64,000 nt of DNA from Providencia sp. PROV188 (lineage in GTDB: Bacteria > Pseudomonadota > Gammaproteobacteria > Enterobacterales > Enterobacteriaceae), in assembly GCF_027595165.1 (NCBI RefSeq), contig NZ_CP097291.1:1240001-1304000 (forward strand), read 5' to 3'. Below, one piece after another: positions 18,660 through 28,079 of the stretch. The stretch's first letter is position 1. Every line of letters begins with the position of its first letter. The notes below the pieces were generated by a model that was not told the DNA's origin, searched no databases, and worked only from the letters and a program-made list of their open reading frames with translations. The position numbers were made by a program, and so were the translations under genes.

Positions 18660-19436
18660 TTAGTCGTGAATAGCTAAAAATCGGTGAATCGCTCGTAGTA
18701 CATGCTCCGGCTTTTCGGCATGAACCCAATGCCCAGCATCAGCAACCACCCAAGCTTTGGCTTGAGGAAACTGAGCTGCAATGCTGTCGCGGTACTCGGC
18801 TTGAACATAGGGTGAGTTTCCGCCGGGGATCAGTAACACGGGTTTATCCCATGCAGGCACCGTTTTCCACCCGATGATCTTTTCATAGTTAGCTTTGATT
18901 GCCGAAAGGTTGAATTTCCACTCACCTTGTTTAAAGGATTTTAGTAAGAATTGAATGACACCTTCTTCGGGAATGAATTTGCGCATAATGCCGCTAGCCT
19001 CTTGACGGGTTTTAGCGTGCGCTTGAGTTGTTGCTTCTAGCGCTGCAATAATTTCGTCATGGCGGCGAACGTTGTAAGCGACAGGTGCGATATCGATGGC
19101 CACAATTTTTTCGATGAAATCAGGTGCTATTTCACTGGCAGCCATGGCAATTTTTCCACCCATAGAATGTCCAATAAGAATGGCATTGTCGTAACCAAGG
19201 GATTTTACGAGTGAAATCACATCTTCGGCCATTTGTTGGTATTCCATTTCGTCAGAACGAAATGAGTCACCATGATTGCGTACATCGATTTGAATAGTAT
19301 TGAAATAGTTTTGTAAGTCACGACCTAAAACACCTAAATTATTCAGGTCACCAAAGAGTCCATGGATCAAAACGACGGGGGTGACGGTGATCGGATTTTC
19401 AGGTTTATGGATTGTATAATTGAGTAATTCGGTCAT
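18660..19436 (-). CDS. ybfF: YbfF, alpha/beta-hydrolase esterase
   Basis: A 258-residue cytoplasmic esterase. E. coli YbfF hydrolyses short acyl-CoA and other esters. The fold's signature elements are visible: HGLFGDLNNLG oxyanion loop, nucleophile elbow GHSMGGK, late Asp region and the terminal catalytic His in DAGHWVHAEKPE. It is divergent from seqA, as in E. coli. Downstream, the expected neighbour ybfE has been displaced by the secretion operon. Confidence 0.93.
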   Translation of the reverse strand: MTELLNYTIHKPENPITVTPVVLIHGLFGDLNNLGVLGRDLQNYFNTIQIDVRNHGDSFRSDEMEYQQMAEDVISLVKSLGYDNAILIGHSMGGKIAMAASEIAPDFIEKIVAIDIAPVAYNVRRHDEIIAALEATTQAHAKTRQEASGIMRKFIPEEGVIQFLLKSFKQGEWKFNLSAIKANYEKIIGWKTVPAWDKPVLLIPGGNSPYVQAEYRDSIAAQFPQAKAWVVADAGHWVHAEKPEHVLRAIHRFLAIHD

Positions 19437-19658
19437 ATTTGGACTACGATTGATGTTGTTTGTCAGATTGAAGACTTATCATGGCATGGTGATGCCAAAA
19501 AACCAAATCTGTATAATCATAACAAGGTAACCTACTGAAATCCCATGAAACTTAACTCGTTGTTTGTTTTAAGTTATTGAAATTTTAATTGTTTTGTTTT
19601 TTTTAAATCTGGCTTATAATCTGGCGCGAATTTTAGATTAAGAAAGTACTGGGAAAAA

Positions 19659-20207
19659 ATGAAAACGATAGAAGTTGATGAAGAGCTTTACCGCTATATT
19701 GCAAGTCACACACAGCATATCGGTGAAAGTGCATCGGATATTTTACGCCGTATGCTAAATTTCAAATCCGCGCAGCAGCCAGTACCCGCAAAAGAAGTGA
19801 GTGTAGCACCGTTAGCGTCACAAGATGTGCCGGTGATGAATACCAAGGTGGTTGCTCAAAACCCTGTGAGAGTGATCAGAGAATTATTATTATCTGATGC
19901 TTATGCAGAAAAAAATAAGGCAATTGATCGCTTTATGCTAATTCTTTCAACGCTATATAGCTTAGATGCGAAAAGCTTTGAGAGCGCAACAGAATCCATG
20001 CATGGTCGTACCCGTGTTTATTTTGCTGGTGATGAGCAAACACTACTGGCTGCGGGCAAGCAATCAAAACCTCGCCATATACCGGGCACGCCGTATTGGG
20101 TTATCACCAATACCAACACTAATCGCAAGCGCAGTATGATTGATGCGATTATGCAAGAGATGAACTTCCCAGCGAATGTCATCGAAAAAGTCGGCAATAC
20201 GATTTAA
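19659..20207 (+). CDS. seqA: SeqA, negative modulator of replication initiation
   Basis: A 182-residue protein that binds hemimethylated GATC sites, sequesters oriC and organises newly replicated DNA. The N-terminal oligomerisation domain (MKTIEVDEELYRYIASHT...SASDILRRML) is followed by a flexible linker. The C-terminal DNA-binding domain includes FMLILSTLYSLD, GRTRVYFA and IPGTPYWVITNTNT. It is divergent from ybfF and 112 bases upstream of pgm, the E. coli order, probably co-transcribed. Confidence 0.97.
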   Translation: MKTIEVDEELYRYIASHTQHIGESASDILRRMLNFKSAQQPVPAKEVSVAPLASQDVPVMNTKVVAQNPVRVIRELLLSDAYAEKNKAIDRFMLILSTLYSLDAKSFESATESMHGRTRVYFAGDEQTLLAAGKQSKPRHIPGTPYWVITNTNTNRKRSMIDAIMQEMNFPANVIEKVGNTI

Positions 20208-20319
20208 CTTTGGTAAATACTATCTAATCTTAGTAATGCTATCTAACCTTGATAGTCATCTAAACATTGTGAAGTCACTGGTGTTTCACGCTAAGCATCA
20301 GTGCTTTGGGAGATAACAA

Positions 20320-21954
20320 GTGGCAATTCATGAACGAGCAGGGCAGCTTCCATTTCAAAGTGATTTGATTAACGTTGCTCAGTTAACGGCTCAATATTAT
20401 ACCCAACAGCCAGATCCCGATGTGTCTTCTCAGGCCGTCAAGTTTGGGACTTCTGGGCACCGTGGTAGTTCGCTGCGTAACAACTTTAATGAAAATCACA
20501 TTCTGGCAATCGCTCAAGCGATAGCGGATCTGCGTAAGCAGCAAGGAGTAACAGGACCTTGTTATGTGGGTAAAGATACCCATGCTTTGTCAGAAGCGGC
20601 TTTTATGTCGGTGATTGAAGTATTAGCAGCTAACCAAGTTCATGTTATTGTTCAAGAAGATAACGGTTTTACCCCAACTCCGGCTATCTCCCACGCAATT
20701 TTAAGCTATAACAATGCACATCAAGATGTTGCCGATGGCATCGTAATTACACCATCCCATAATCCACCAGAAGATGGCGGAATTAAATACAATCCAGCTA
20801 ACGGTGGTCCTGCAGATACAGATTTAACATCGGTTATTGAGCAGAATGCTAATCAGTTACTTGCAGCCGATCTTGATGGCGTGAAGTGCTTAGATTTTGC
20901 TGATGCAATGGCGAGTGGTTTTGTAACAGAACAAGATCTGGTGATGCCATATGTTCGTGCGCTCGGCGAAGTTGTGGATATGCAAGCTATCCAAAAATCA
21001 GGATTAAAAATCGGTGTCGACCCTCTGGGTGGTTCCGGTATTGAATACTGGAAAAAAATTGCAGAGTATTATCAATTAGATATTGAAATTGTTAATGACC
21101 AGCTAGACCAAACATTCCGCTTTATGCCATTAGACCACGATGGTGTGATCCGCATGGACTGTTCATCTCGTTGGGCGATGGCAGGCTTGCTGGGCATGAA
21201 GGAAAAGTTTGATTTAGCATTTGCGAACGATCCGGATTATGATCGCCACGGTATTGTTACCCCAAGCGGGTTAATGAATCCTAACCACTATCTTGCTGTT
21301 GCTATTGATTATCTATTCCAGCACCGCCCTCAATGGGGCAAAGAAGTTGCTGTAGGTAAAACGTTAGTTTCCAGCGCCATGATTGACCGTGTTGTTAATG
21401 ATATTGGCCGTGAACTCATTGAAGTGCCTGTCGGTTTTAAATGGTTTGTGGATGGTTTATTTAACGGCAGCCTTGGTTTTGGTGGTGAAGAGAGTGCTGG
21501 TGCTTCATTTTTAAAATTTGATGGCACGCCATGGTCGACGGATAAAGACGGAATTATTTTATGTCTGCTTGCTGCAGAAATTACAGCAGTAACAGGGGAA
21601 AACCCTCAGCAGCGTTATAATAAACTCGCTGAAAAATTTGGGGCACCAATCTACAGTCGTATCCAAGCGAAAGCGACCCACGAGCAGAAAGCTAAGTTAA
21701 GCAAATTGTCGCCAGAAATGGTATCAGCAGGCACACTTGCGGGTGATAAAATTACTCAGCGTTTAACGGCGGCTCCGGGCAACGGTGCATCAATTGGTGG
21801 GTTAAAAATCATGACTGACTATGGTTGGTTTGCCGCTCGCCCATCAGGTACTGAAGAAGCCTACAAAATTTACTGTGAAAGCTTCCGTGGTGAAGAACAT
21901 CTTCACTTGATTGAGAAAGAAGCGATTGAAATCGTCAGTAAAGTCATTAGCTAA
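20320..21954 (+). CDS. pgm: Phosphoglucomutase (alpha-D-glucose-specific)
   Basis: It interconverts glucose 1-phosphate and glucose 6-phosphate, feeding UDP-glucose and glycogen synthesis. The protein is 544 residues. The substrate and Mg motifs are FGTSGHRG, active-site phosphoserine loop [11 protein letters not shown], metal loop NDPDYDRHG, sugar loop GGEESAG and phosphate loop RPSGTEE. The start is GTG at 20320 (GTGGCAATTCATGAACG, product MAIHERAGQ), matching the family N-terminus, with GGGAG upstream. It lies downstream of seqA. Confidence 0.97.
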   Translation: MAIHERAGQLPFQSDLINVAQLTAQYYTQQPDPDVSSQAVKFGTSGHRGSSLRNNFNENHILAIAQAIADLRKQQGVTGPCYVGKDTHALSEAAFMSVIEVLAANQVHVIVQEDNGFTPTPAISHAILSYNNAHQDVADGIVITPSHNPPEDGGIKYNPANGGPADTDLTSVIEQNANQLLAADLDGVKCLDFADAMASGFVTEQDLVMPYVRALGEVVDMQAIQKSGLKIGVDPLGGSGIEYWKKIAEYYQLDIEIVNDQLDQTFRFMPLDHDGVIRMDCSSRWAMAGLLGMKEKFDLAFANDPDYDRHGIVTPSGLMNPNHYLAVAIDYLFQHRPQWGKEVAVGKTLVSSAMIDRVVNDIGRELIEVPVGFKWFVDGLFNGSLGFGGEESAGASFLKFDGTPWSTDKDGIILCLLAAEITAVTGENPQQRYNKLAEKFGAPIYSRIQAKATHEQKAKLSKLSPEMVSAGTLAGDKITQRLTAAPGNGASIGGLKIMTDYGWFAARPSGTEEAYKIYCESFRGEEHLHLIEKEAIEIVSKVIS

Positions 21955-21965
21955 TTATTGTCTTT

Positions 21966-21990
21966 AAAGCGGGTGGTAATCGCCCGCTTT
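21966..21990 (+). terminator. Terminator of pgm
   Basis: A perfect 8-bp stem AAAGCGGG/CCCGCTTT (21966-21973, 21983-21990), with a T at 21991 and then CATCATT, so the T-tract is short. It lies just after the pgm stop. Confidence 0.8.
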
Positions 21991-22246
21991 TCATCATTAA
22001 ATCCCCGACTACAAAATAAATCAGATTCGAGATTTTATCCCCTTTTTAGCACACATTACTTCATAAAATTGCGGTAGCTGATTCTGTGACGCTATTAACA
22101 AAATTGTTTTCTTTTTTTACCCTTCAAATTTGACCTTTTGTTTTTGTCATCGATACGTAATAACCGTTGCAGCTAGTGGCACGGAATGATACAACTTTAG
22201 GTATCTGAGTGATGTTAACTAACAATATTGAAGGTAGGTAAGGTCA

Positions 22247-23335
22247 ATGAGTCAGGTTTATAATTTTAGCGCAGGGCCGGCAATGTTACCCATTGAAGTC
22301 ATGCGCCGTGCAGAGCAAGAATTTTGTAACTGGAAAGGTTTAGGGGTTTCTGTGATGGAAGTGAGCCATCGCGGGAAGGATTTTATTGAAGTTGCGAAAG
22401 AAGCAGAACAAGATTTACGCGATTTATTAAATATCCCTGATAACTATAAAGTTTTATTCTGTCATGGTGGTGCTCGTGCTCACTTTGCTACACTGCCAAT
22501 GAACCTGTTAGGCGATAAAACGACAGCTGACTACATTGTCAGTGGCTATTGGTCTGAATCGGCAGCCAAAGAAGCTCAAAAATATTGCACACCGAATGTT
22601 ATTGATGTCGTTCAAGAAAATAACGGTGTTGTCAGCATCAAACCAATGAGCGAATGGCCATTAAGCAAAGATGCAGCCTATGTTCATTATTGCCCGAATG
22701 AAACCATTGGTGGCTTAGCTATCCATGAAGAGCCTGATTTCCCTGCGGACAAAATTATTGTTGCTGACTATTCATCTGCGATTTTATCTAAACCTATCGA
22801 TGTAAGTCGCTATGGTGTGATTTATGCCGGTGCACAGAAAAATATTGGTCCAGCAGGTTTAACGCTGGTTATCATTCGTGAAGACCTACTAGGCAAAGCT
22901 TCACCTCAAACGCCATCTGTTTTCGATTACACGATACTTGCGCAATATGAATCCATGTTCAATACTCCGCCAACTTTTGCTTGGTATTTAGCGGGTATGG
23001 TTTTCAAATGGTTAAAAGAGCAAGGCGGATTGCAGGAAATTGCAAAGCGTAACTATGAAAAATCACAGTTACTGTATAGCGCAATTGATGACAGTGAATT
23101 CTATATTAACCGCGTCGCGGTAGAAAACCGCTCTTGGATGAACGTACCATTCCAAATGCAAAATCCTGCATTGGATGCAACATTTATCGAAGATGCTAAA
23201 AACCAAGGGTTATTATCACTAAAAGGCCACAAGGTTTCAGGCGGAATGCGCGCATCTATTTATAATGCAATGCCGCTGGCGGGTGTTCAGGCGTTAGTCG
23301 ACTTTATGGCTGATTTTGAACGCCATCATGCCTAA
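22247..23335 (+). CDS. serC: Phosphoserine aminotransferase
   Basis: A 362-residue PLP enzyme that makes 3-phosphoserine (serine synthesis) and 4-phosphohydroxythreonine (vitamin B6 synthesis). The N-terminus [11 protein letters not shown], the HGGARAHFA phosphate loop and the PLP-lysine motif [11 protein letters not shown] are present. SD AGGTAGGT-like just before the ATG. It is upstream of aroA, the conserved serC-aroA pairing, with a 108-base gap containing a possible attenuator hairpin. Confidence 0.97.
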   Translation: MSQVYNFSAGPAMLPIEVMRRAEQEFCNWKGLGVSVMEVSHRGKDFIEVAKEAEQDLRDLLNIPDNYKVLFCHGGARAHFATLPMNLLGDKTTADYIVSGYWSESAAKEAQKYCTPNVIDVVQENNGVVSIKPMSEWPLSKDAAYVHYCPNETIGGLAIHEEPDFPADKIIVADYSSAILSKPIDVSRYGVIYAGAQKNIGPAGLTLVIIREDLLGKASPQTPSVFDYTILAQYESMFNTPPTFAWYLAGMVFKWLKEQGGLQEIAKRNYEKSQLLYSAIDDSEFYINRVAVENRSWMNVPFQMQNPALDATFIEDAKNQGLLSLKGHKVSGGMRASIYNAMPLAGVQALVDFMADFERHHA

Positions 23336-23355
23336 TTTATGATGTACTAGTAGTC

Positions 23356-23388
23356 AAGCCGATTTGCTCAGGAAGAACGAGTCGGCTT
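23356..23388 (+). terminator. Hairpin between serC and aroA
   Basis: AAGCCGA (23356-23362) pairs with TCGGCTT (23382-23388), followed by ATTAATTTAAAT. A partial terminator or attenuator is likely, because aroA is usually co-transcribed. Confidence 0.5.
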
Positions 23389-23443
23389 ATTAATTTAAAT
23401 AACGATAAAAAAGTAGCAAATCACATCGGAGAAATCACTTTTC

Positions 23444-24721
23444 ATGCAATCCCTGACATTACAACCAATTTCTTCAATTAATGGCACCATTAATCTGCCG
23501 GGGTCAAAAAGTGTCTCCAACCGCGCACTTCTATTAGCCGCCATGGCAAAAGGCACCACGGTACTGACTAACTTATTAGACAGTGATGATATTCGCCATA
23601 TGCTGAATGCATTAAGCCTACTAGGTGTTAAATATCAATTATCTGAAGATAAAACTCGTTGCCAAGTTGAAGGGATAAATGGCTGTTTATCTCATCAAGG
23701 TGAGCTTGAGATCTTTTTAGGTAATGCGGGCACCGCGATGCGTCCATTAACAGCAGCACTGTCATTATGCGCAAATAATATTGTGCTGACAGGCGAGCCT
23801 AGAATGAAAGAGCGCCCAATCGGTCACTTAGTTGATGCCTTAAGAGAAGGCGGTGCTGATATTGATTATCTTGAACAAGAAAATTACCCTCCGATGCGCT
23901 TAAACGGCGGCTTTATCGGTGGGAATATTTCCGTAGATGGCTCAGTTTCTAGCCAATTTTTAACCGCATTACTAATGGCAGCGCCTTTAGCTTCTCAGGA
24001 CACGGTAATTACTATTGCGGGTGATTTGGTTTCCAAGCCGTATATCGACATTACGCTGGCATTAATGAAAACCTTTGGTGTGGATGTTGAAAATCATCAA
24101 TACCAAAAATTTGTGATTAAAGGTCAGCAGCAGTATGTATCCCCGGGTGAGTACCTTGTCGAGGGGGATGCGTCTTCCGCTTCCTATTTCCTAGCCGCAG
24201 CAGCGATTAAAGGCGGCGTAGTCCGAGTCACTGGGATCGGCCGTAATAGCTTACAGGGTGATACTAAGTTCGCTAACGTTTTGGAAAAAATGGGCGCAAT
24301 TATCCGCTGGGGGGATGATTACGTTGAATGTGAGCGTGGCACTCTGAACGGCATTGATATGGATATGAACGCTATTCCAGATGCAGCGATGACTATCGGA
24401 ACGGTCGCTCTATTTGCAAAGGGCGAGACAGTTATTCGTAATATTTATAACTGGCGAGTAAAAGAAACAGATCGCTTATATGCAATGGCGACCGAACTGC
24501 GTAAAGTGGGCGCGGAAGTAGAAGAAGGGCATGATTTTATCCGTGTCGTACCACCAGCCCAGATAAAACACGCTGAAATCGAAACCTATAATGACCATCG
24601 TATTGCAATGTGCTTTTCATTGGTAGCGCTTTCCGATACCCCTGTGACGATTCTAGATCCGGGTTGTACAGCAAAAACTTTCCCTGATTATTTCCAGCAA
24701 CTCGCACGATTAAGTCACTAA
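23444..24721 (+). CDS. aroA: EPSP synthase (3-phosphoshikimate 1-carboxyvinyltransferase)
   Basis: A 425-residue cytoplasmic enzyme of the shikimate pathway that joins phosphoenolpyruvate to shikimate 3-phosphate. The two family signatures are present: [18 protein letters not shown] at the N-terminus with [11 protein letters not shown], and later [19 protein letters not shown]. Length matches E. coli (427). It follows serC and is closed by a strong hairpin. Confidence 0.97.
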   Translation: MQSLTLQPISSINGTINLPGSKSVSNRALLLAAMAKGTTVLTNLLDSDDIRHMLNALSLLGVKYQLSEDKTRCQVEGINGCLSHQGELEIFLGNAGTAMRPLTAALSLCANNIVLTGEPRMKERPIGHLVDALREGGADIDYLEQENYPPMRLNGGFIGGNISVDGSVSSQFLTALLMAAPLASQDTVITIAGDLVSKPYIDITLALMKTFGVDVENHQYQKFVIKGQQQYVSPGEYLVEGDASSASYFLAAAAIKGGVVRVTGIGRNSLQGDTKFANVLEKMGAIIRWGDDYVECERGTLNGIDMDMNAIPDAAMTIGTVALFAKGETVIRNIYNWRVKETDRLYAMATELRKVGAEVEEGHDFIRVVPPAQIKHAEIETYNDHRIAMCFSLVALSDTPVTILDPGCTAKTFPDYFQQLARLSH

Positions 24722-24730
24722 CTGAATTGG

Positions 24731-24770
24731 ATTGGTTGATTAACATCAATGTGTTATCAACCAATTTTTT
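24731..24770 (+). terminator. Terminator of aroA
   Basis: A 10-bp stem ATTGGTTGAT/ATCAACCAAT (24731-24740, 24756-24765) with inner AAC/GTT pairing, followed by TTTTTCC. Confidence 0.85.
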
Positions 24771-24911
24771 CCTTTCATTTTCCTTACCTTCATCTATTTT
24801 TATTTGTAACAAACTCACCTGCGTATTTCACAATATCGATGAGTAGGTATAATACTCCCACAGATTTTAATTGCGGGTAGCTGAAGCTATTTGCAGGAAA
24901 GGAGATTTTTT

Positions 24912-25595
24912 ATGGTGGCTATCGCCCCTGTAATCACCGTTGATGGACCAAGCGGAGCGGGTAAAGGTACTCTTTGCCAAGCATTAGCAAATGAATTTGG
25001 ATGGCAATTATTAGACTCTGGTGCGATTTACCGCGTATTAGCGTTAGCGGCTCTGCATCACCACGTCGATATTCAATCTGAAGATGCTTTAGTGCCTTTA
25101 GCTGCAAATTTAGATGTGCGTTTTGTACCTGAAGAAAATCGTTTAAAAGTTATTCTCGAAGGTGAAGATGTGTCTAATGAAATTAGGCAAGAAACCGTCG
25201 GGAACACCGCATCTCAAACAGCCACGTTCCCACGTGTGCGAGAAGCACTGTTAAGACGCCAACGAGCATTTAGAATGATGCCCGGTTTAATCGCTGATGG
25301 TCGTGATATGGGTACGGTGGTTTTTCCTGATGCGCCAGTGAAAATTTTTCTGGATGCCTCCGCCGAGGAGCGAGCTCATCGCCGGATGAAGCAGTTGCAG
25401 GAGAAAGGGTTTGATGTTAACTTTGAGCGACTTTTGACCGAAATTCAAGAGCGCGATTATCGGGATCGTAACCGTCCGGTTGCTCCTCTTATTGCCGCTA
25501 AAGATGCGTTAGTGCTGGATTCCACAAGTATGTCTATTGAGGAAGTTATTGAAAAAGCACGCACCTACGCGAAAAAAATTCTACAATTATCGTGA
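24912..25595 (+). CDS. cmk: Cytidylate kinase
   Basis: A 227-residue kinase that phosphorylates CMP and dCMP. The P-loop [11 protein letters not shown] lies near the N-terminus, with [23 protein letters not shown] and [13 protein letters not shown] as conserved blocks. The start was moved to ATG 24912 ([12 protein letters not shown]): it aligns with E. coli Cmk and has AAGGAG eight bases upstream, whereas the longer frame would start inside that site. It precedes rpsA in the conserved cmk-rpsA-ihfB cluster. Confidence 0.96.
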   Translation: MVAIAPVITVDGPSGAGKGTLCQALANEFGWQLLDSGAIYRVLALAALHHHVDIQSEDALVPLAANLDVRFVPEENRLKVILEGEDVSNEIRQETVGNTASQTATFPRVREALLRRQRAFRMMPGLIADGRDMGTVVFPDAPVKIFLDASAEERAHRRMKQLQEKGFDVNFERLLTEIQERDYRDRNRPVAPLIAAKDALVLDSTSMSIEEVIEKARTYAKKILQLS

Positions 25596-25642
25596 TAATA
25601 GGCTTTATTTTAGCTTATAATTAGATAATATACGCAATTACC

Positions 25643-25768
25643 TCCATGCTGGTTATTTTCTAGCATGGTTAAAACCTTGCGACAAGGAATGTTGTGGGGT
25701 ATGTGAAACAACCCCATTTGGCGGGATGCTAGATGGACGTTAATATAAGACACTTGAAGATCATTAAT
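25643..25768 (+). promoter_or_regulatory. rpsA leader with S1-type translation initiation region
   Basis: Two clear hairpins precede rpsA: CCATGCT/AGCATGG (about 25646-25671) and TGGGGT/ACCCCA (25695-25700, 25711-25716). Only a weak GAAGA ribosome-binding site (25756-25760) is found before ATG 25769. In E. coli the rpsA leader is similarly folded with a weak SD and mediates S1 autoregulation; the same is inferred here. Confidence 0.6.
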
Positions 25769-27442
25769 ATGACTGAATCTTTTGCTCAACTCTTTGAAGA
25801 ATCCCTGCAGAATATTGAAACTCGTCCTGGTTCTATTGTACGCGGTACAGTAGTTGCTATCGATAAAGACGTAGTCCTGGTAGACGCAGGTCTTAAATCA
25901 GAATCTGCTATCCCAGTAGAACAGTTCAAAAATGCTCAGGGTGAGCTGGAAATCCAAGTTGGCGACGAAATCGATGTAGCTCTGGATGCAGTAGAAGATG
26001 GTTTCGGTGAAACTATTCTGTCTCGTGAGAAAGCTAAACGTCATGAAGCATGGCTGATGCTGGAAAAAGCTTACGAAGAAGCTGAAACTGTAACTGGTGT
26101 TATCAACGGTAAAGTTAAAGGTGGTTTCACTGTAGAACTGAACGGCATTCGTGCTTTCTTACCAGGTTCACTGGTAGATGTACGCCCAGTTCGTGATACT
26201 ACGCACTTGGAAGGCAAAGAGCTTGAGTTCAAAGTAATCAAGCTGGATCAGAAACGCAACAACGTTGTTGTTTCTCGTCGTGCTGTAATTGAATCTGAAA
26301 GCAGCGCTGAGCGCGATCAACTGCTGGAAAACCTGCAAGAAGGCATGGAAGTTAAAGGTATCGTTAAGAACCTTACTGACTACGGTGCATTCGTTGATCT
26401 GGGCGGTGTTGACGGCCTGCTGCACATCACTGACATGGCTTGGAAACGTGTTAAACACCCAAGCGAAATCGTCAACGTTGGTGATGAAATCAATGTTAAA
26501 GTTCTGAAATTCGACCGTGAGCGCACTCGTGTTTCTCTGGGTCTGAAACAACTGGGCGAAGATCCTTGGGTCGCAATCGCTAAACGTTACCCAGAAGGTA
26601 CTAAACTGACTGGTCGCGTTACTAACCTGACTGACTACGGTTGCTTCGTAGAAATCGAAGAAGGCGTTGAAGGTCTGGTTCACGTTTCAGAAATGGATTG
26701 GACTAACAAAAACATCCACCCATCTAAAGTTGTTAACGTTGGTGATGTTGTTGAAGTTATGGTTCTGGATATCGATGAAGAACGTCGTCGTATCTCCTTA
26801 GGCCTGAAACAATGCAAATCTAACCCATGGCAGCAATTCGCTGAGACTCACAACAAAGGCGACCGTGTTGAAGGTAAGATCAAGTCAATCACTGACTTTG
26901 GTATCTTCATTGGTCTGGACGGCGGCATCGATGGCCTGGTTCACCTGTCTGACATCTCCTGGAACGTTGCAGGCGAAGAAGCAGTTCGTGACTACAAAAA
27001 AGGTGACGAAATCGCAGCTGTTGTTCTGCAAGTCGACGCAGAGCGTGAGCGTATCTCTCTGGGCGTTAAACAGTTAGCTGAAGATCCATTCAACAACTAC
27101 CTGGCAGCAACCAAGAAAGGCGCAATCGTTACTGGTAAAGTAATCGCAGTTGATGCTAAAGGTGCAACTGTAGAGCTGACTCTGGGCGTTGAAGGTTACC
27201 TGCGTGCATCAGAAGCTTCACGTGACCGTGTTGAAGATGCAACTCTGGTTCTGAACGTTGGTGATGATGTTGAAGCTAAATACACTGGTGTTGACCGTAA
27301 AAACCGTGTAATCAACCTGTCTGTTCGCGCTAAAGACGAAGCTGATGAGAAAGACGCTGTCGCAGCTGTGAACAAGCAAGAAGATACTGCATTTGGCAAC
27401 AATGCAATGGCTGAAGCTTTCAAAGCAGCTAAAGGCGAATAA
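25769..27442 (+). CDS. rpsA: 30S ribosomal protein S1
   Basis: A 557-residue protein of six S1 RNA-binding domains, recognisable as repeated VxGxVxxxxxxGxxVxLxxGVxGLxHxSxM blocks from about residue 20 to 520. It recruits mRNA to the 30S subunit. Length and sequence are near identical to E. coli S1. The start was set to [12 protein letters not shown] (25769) rather than twelve codons upstream. Codon use is visibly more biased to highly expressed codons (CTG, GGT, CGT) than in neighbouring genes. It sits between cmk and ihfB with a TTCG hairpin downstream. Confidence 0.99.
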   Translation: MTESFAQLFEESLQNIETRPGSIVRGTVVAIDKDVVLVDAGLKSESAIPVEQFKNAQGELEIQVGDEIDVALDAVEDGFGETILSREKAKRHEAWLMLEKAYEEAETVTGVINGKVKGGFTVELNGIRAFLPGSLVDVRPVRDTTHLEGKELEFKVIKLDQKRNNVVVSRRAVIESESSAERDQLLENLQEGMEVKGIVKNLTDYGAFVDLGGVDGLLHITDMAWKRVKHPSEIVNVGDEINVKVLKFDRERTRVSLGLKQLGEDPWVAIAKRYPEGTKLTGRVTNLTDYGCFVEIEEGVEGLVHVSEMDWTNKNIHPSKVVNVGDVVEVMVLDIDEERRRISLGLKQCKSNPWQQFAETHNKGDRVEGKIKSITDFGIFIGLDGGIDGLVHLSDISWNVAGEEAVRDYKKGDEIAAVVLQVDAERERISLGVKQLAEDPFNNYLAATKKGAIVTGKVIAVDAKGATVELTLGVEGYLRASEASRDRVEDATLVLNVGDDVEAKYTGVDRKNRVINLSVRAKDEADEKDAVAAVNKQEDTAFGNNAMAEAFKAAKGE

Positions 27443-27449
27443 TTAAGTG

Positions 27450-27472
27450 GGGGTAACTTCGGTTACCCCTTT
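27450..27472 (+). terminator. Terminator between rpsA and ihfB
   Basis: GGGGTAAC-TTCG-GTTACCCC (27450-27469), then TTTG. A perfect 8-bp stem with a TTCG tetraloop and a short T-run. Confidence 0.8.
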
Positions 27473-27496
27473 GTATCGGTAGTTTAGGGAGGTACT

Positions 27497-27784
27497 ATGA
27501 CCAAGTCTGAATTAATTGAAAGACTGGCTAGCCAGCAGTCTCATCTTTCAGCGAAAACCGTTGAGGAAGCTGTAAAGGAAATACTTGAGCATATGGCTGA
27601 TACGTTAGCTGAAGGCGAGCGTATTGAAGTCCGTGGATTCGGCAGTTTTTCTCTTCACTACCGTGCTCCACGTGTTGGCCGTAACCCAAAAACAGGTGAT
27701 AAAGTGGAACTGGAAGGTAAATATGTTCCCCACTTTAAACCAGGTAAAGAGTTACGCGACCGTGTAAATATTTACGGCCAATAA
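27497..27784 (+). CDS. ihfB: Integration host factor subunit beta
   Basis: A 95-residue HU-family DNA-bending protein that pairs with IHF-alpha. The family pattern is complete: [17 protein letters not shown] helices, [21 protein letters not shown] beta-arm with the DNA-intercalating proline region, then [15 protein letters not shown]. It follows rpsA as in E. coli, with GGGAGGT upstream of the ATG and a strong terminator downstream. Confidence 0.98.
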   Translation: MTKSELIERLASQQSHLSAKTVEEAVKEILEHMADTLAEGERIEVRGFGSFSLHYRAPRVGRNPKTGDKVELEGKYVPHFKPGKELRDRVNIYGQ

Positions 27785-27811
27785 TCGACTGTAAATCTTA
27801 ATTATTACTAT

Positions 27812-27848
27812 AAAACAGCGCCTATATTGATATAGCGCTGTTTTTTTT
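27812..27848 (+). terminator. Terminator of ihfB
   Basis: AAAACAGCG...CGCTGTTTT with inner CTATAT/ATATAG pairing, followed by a long T-run (27841-27849). Confidence 0.9.
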
Positions 27849-27927
27849 TATTTCTACAATCTACCCTTTCAATTTTCCCTATATTTTTCTCGAATACCTT
27901 AATTAATCCATCATTTGTGGCTATTTT

Positions 27928-27943
27928 TGCGAAGCGCTTCGCA
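27928..27943 (+). promoter_or_regulatory. CRP-S (Sxy-dependent) type site upstream of comEC
   Basis: TGCGAAGCGCTTCGCA is a perfect 16-bp palindrome with exactly the TGCGA-N6-TCGCA core that distinguishes CRP-S sites from ordinary CRP sites (TGTGA-N6-TCACA). It is preceded by a TTTTT run, as CRP-S sites often are. It lies 137 bases before comEC, a known member of gammaproteobacterial competence regulons. Site use is inferred. Confidence 0.65.
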
Positions 27944-28079
27944 GCTCAATTTTTTAATTCTTTTGCATTACACATCATTTTGGAATCACGCTTTAAATTT
28001 TTACTTACAGGGTTATTGAATCCCTGAGGATGCCTTTAACTTATCTGCACAGGAATAATCGTAGGTAGGTTTAAGGTCA

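Noticed and set aside
26168..26683. 171-codon minus-strand frame inside rpsA
   Set aside because: It is a shadow of the strongly codon-biased rpsA frame, Phe/Asn-rich with no family resemblance and no ribosome-binding site.
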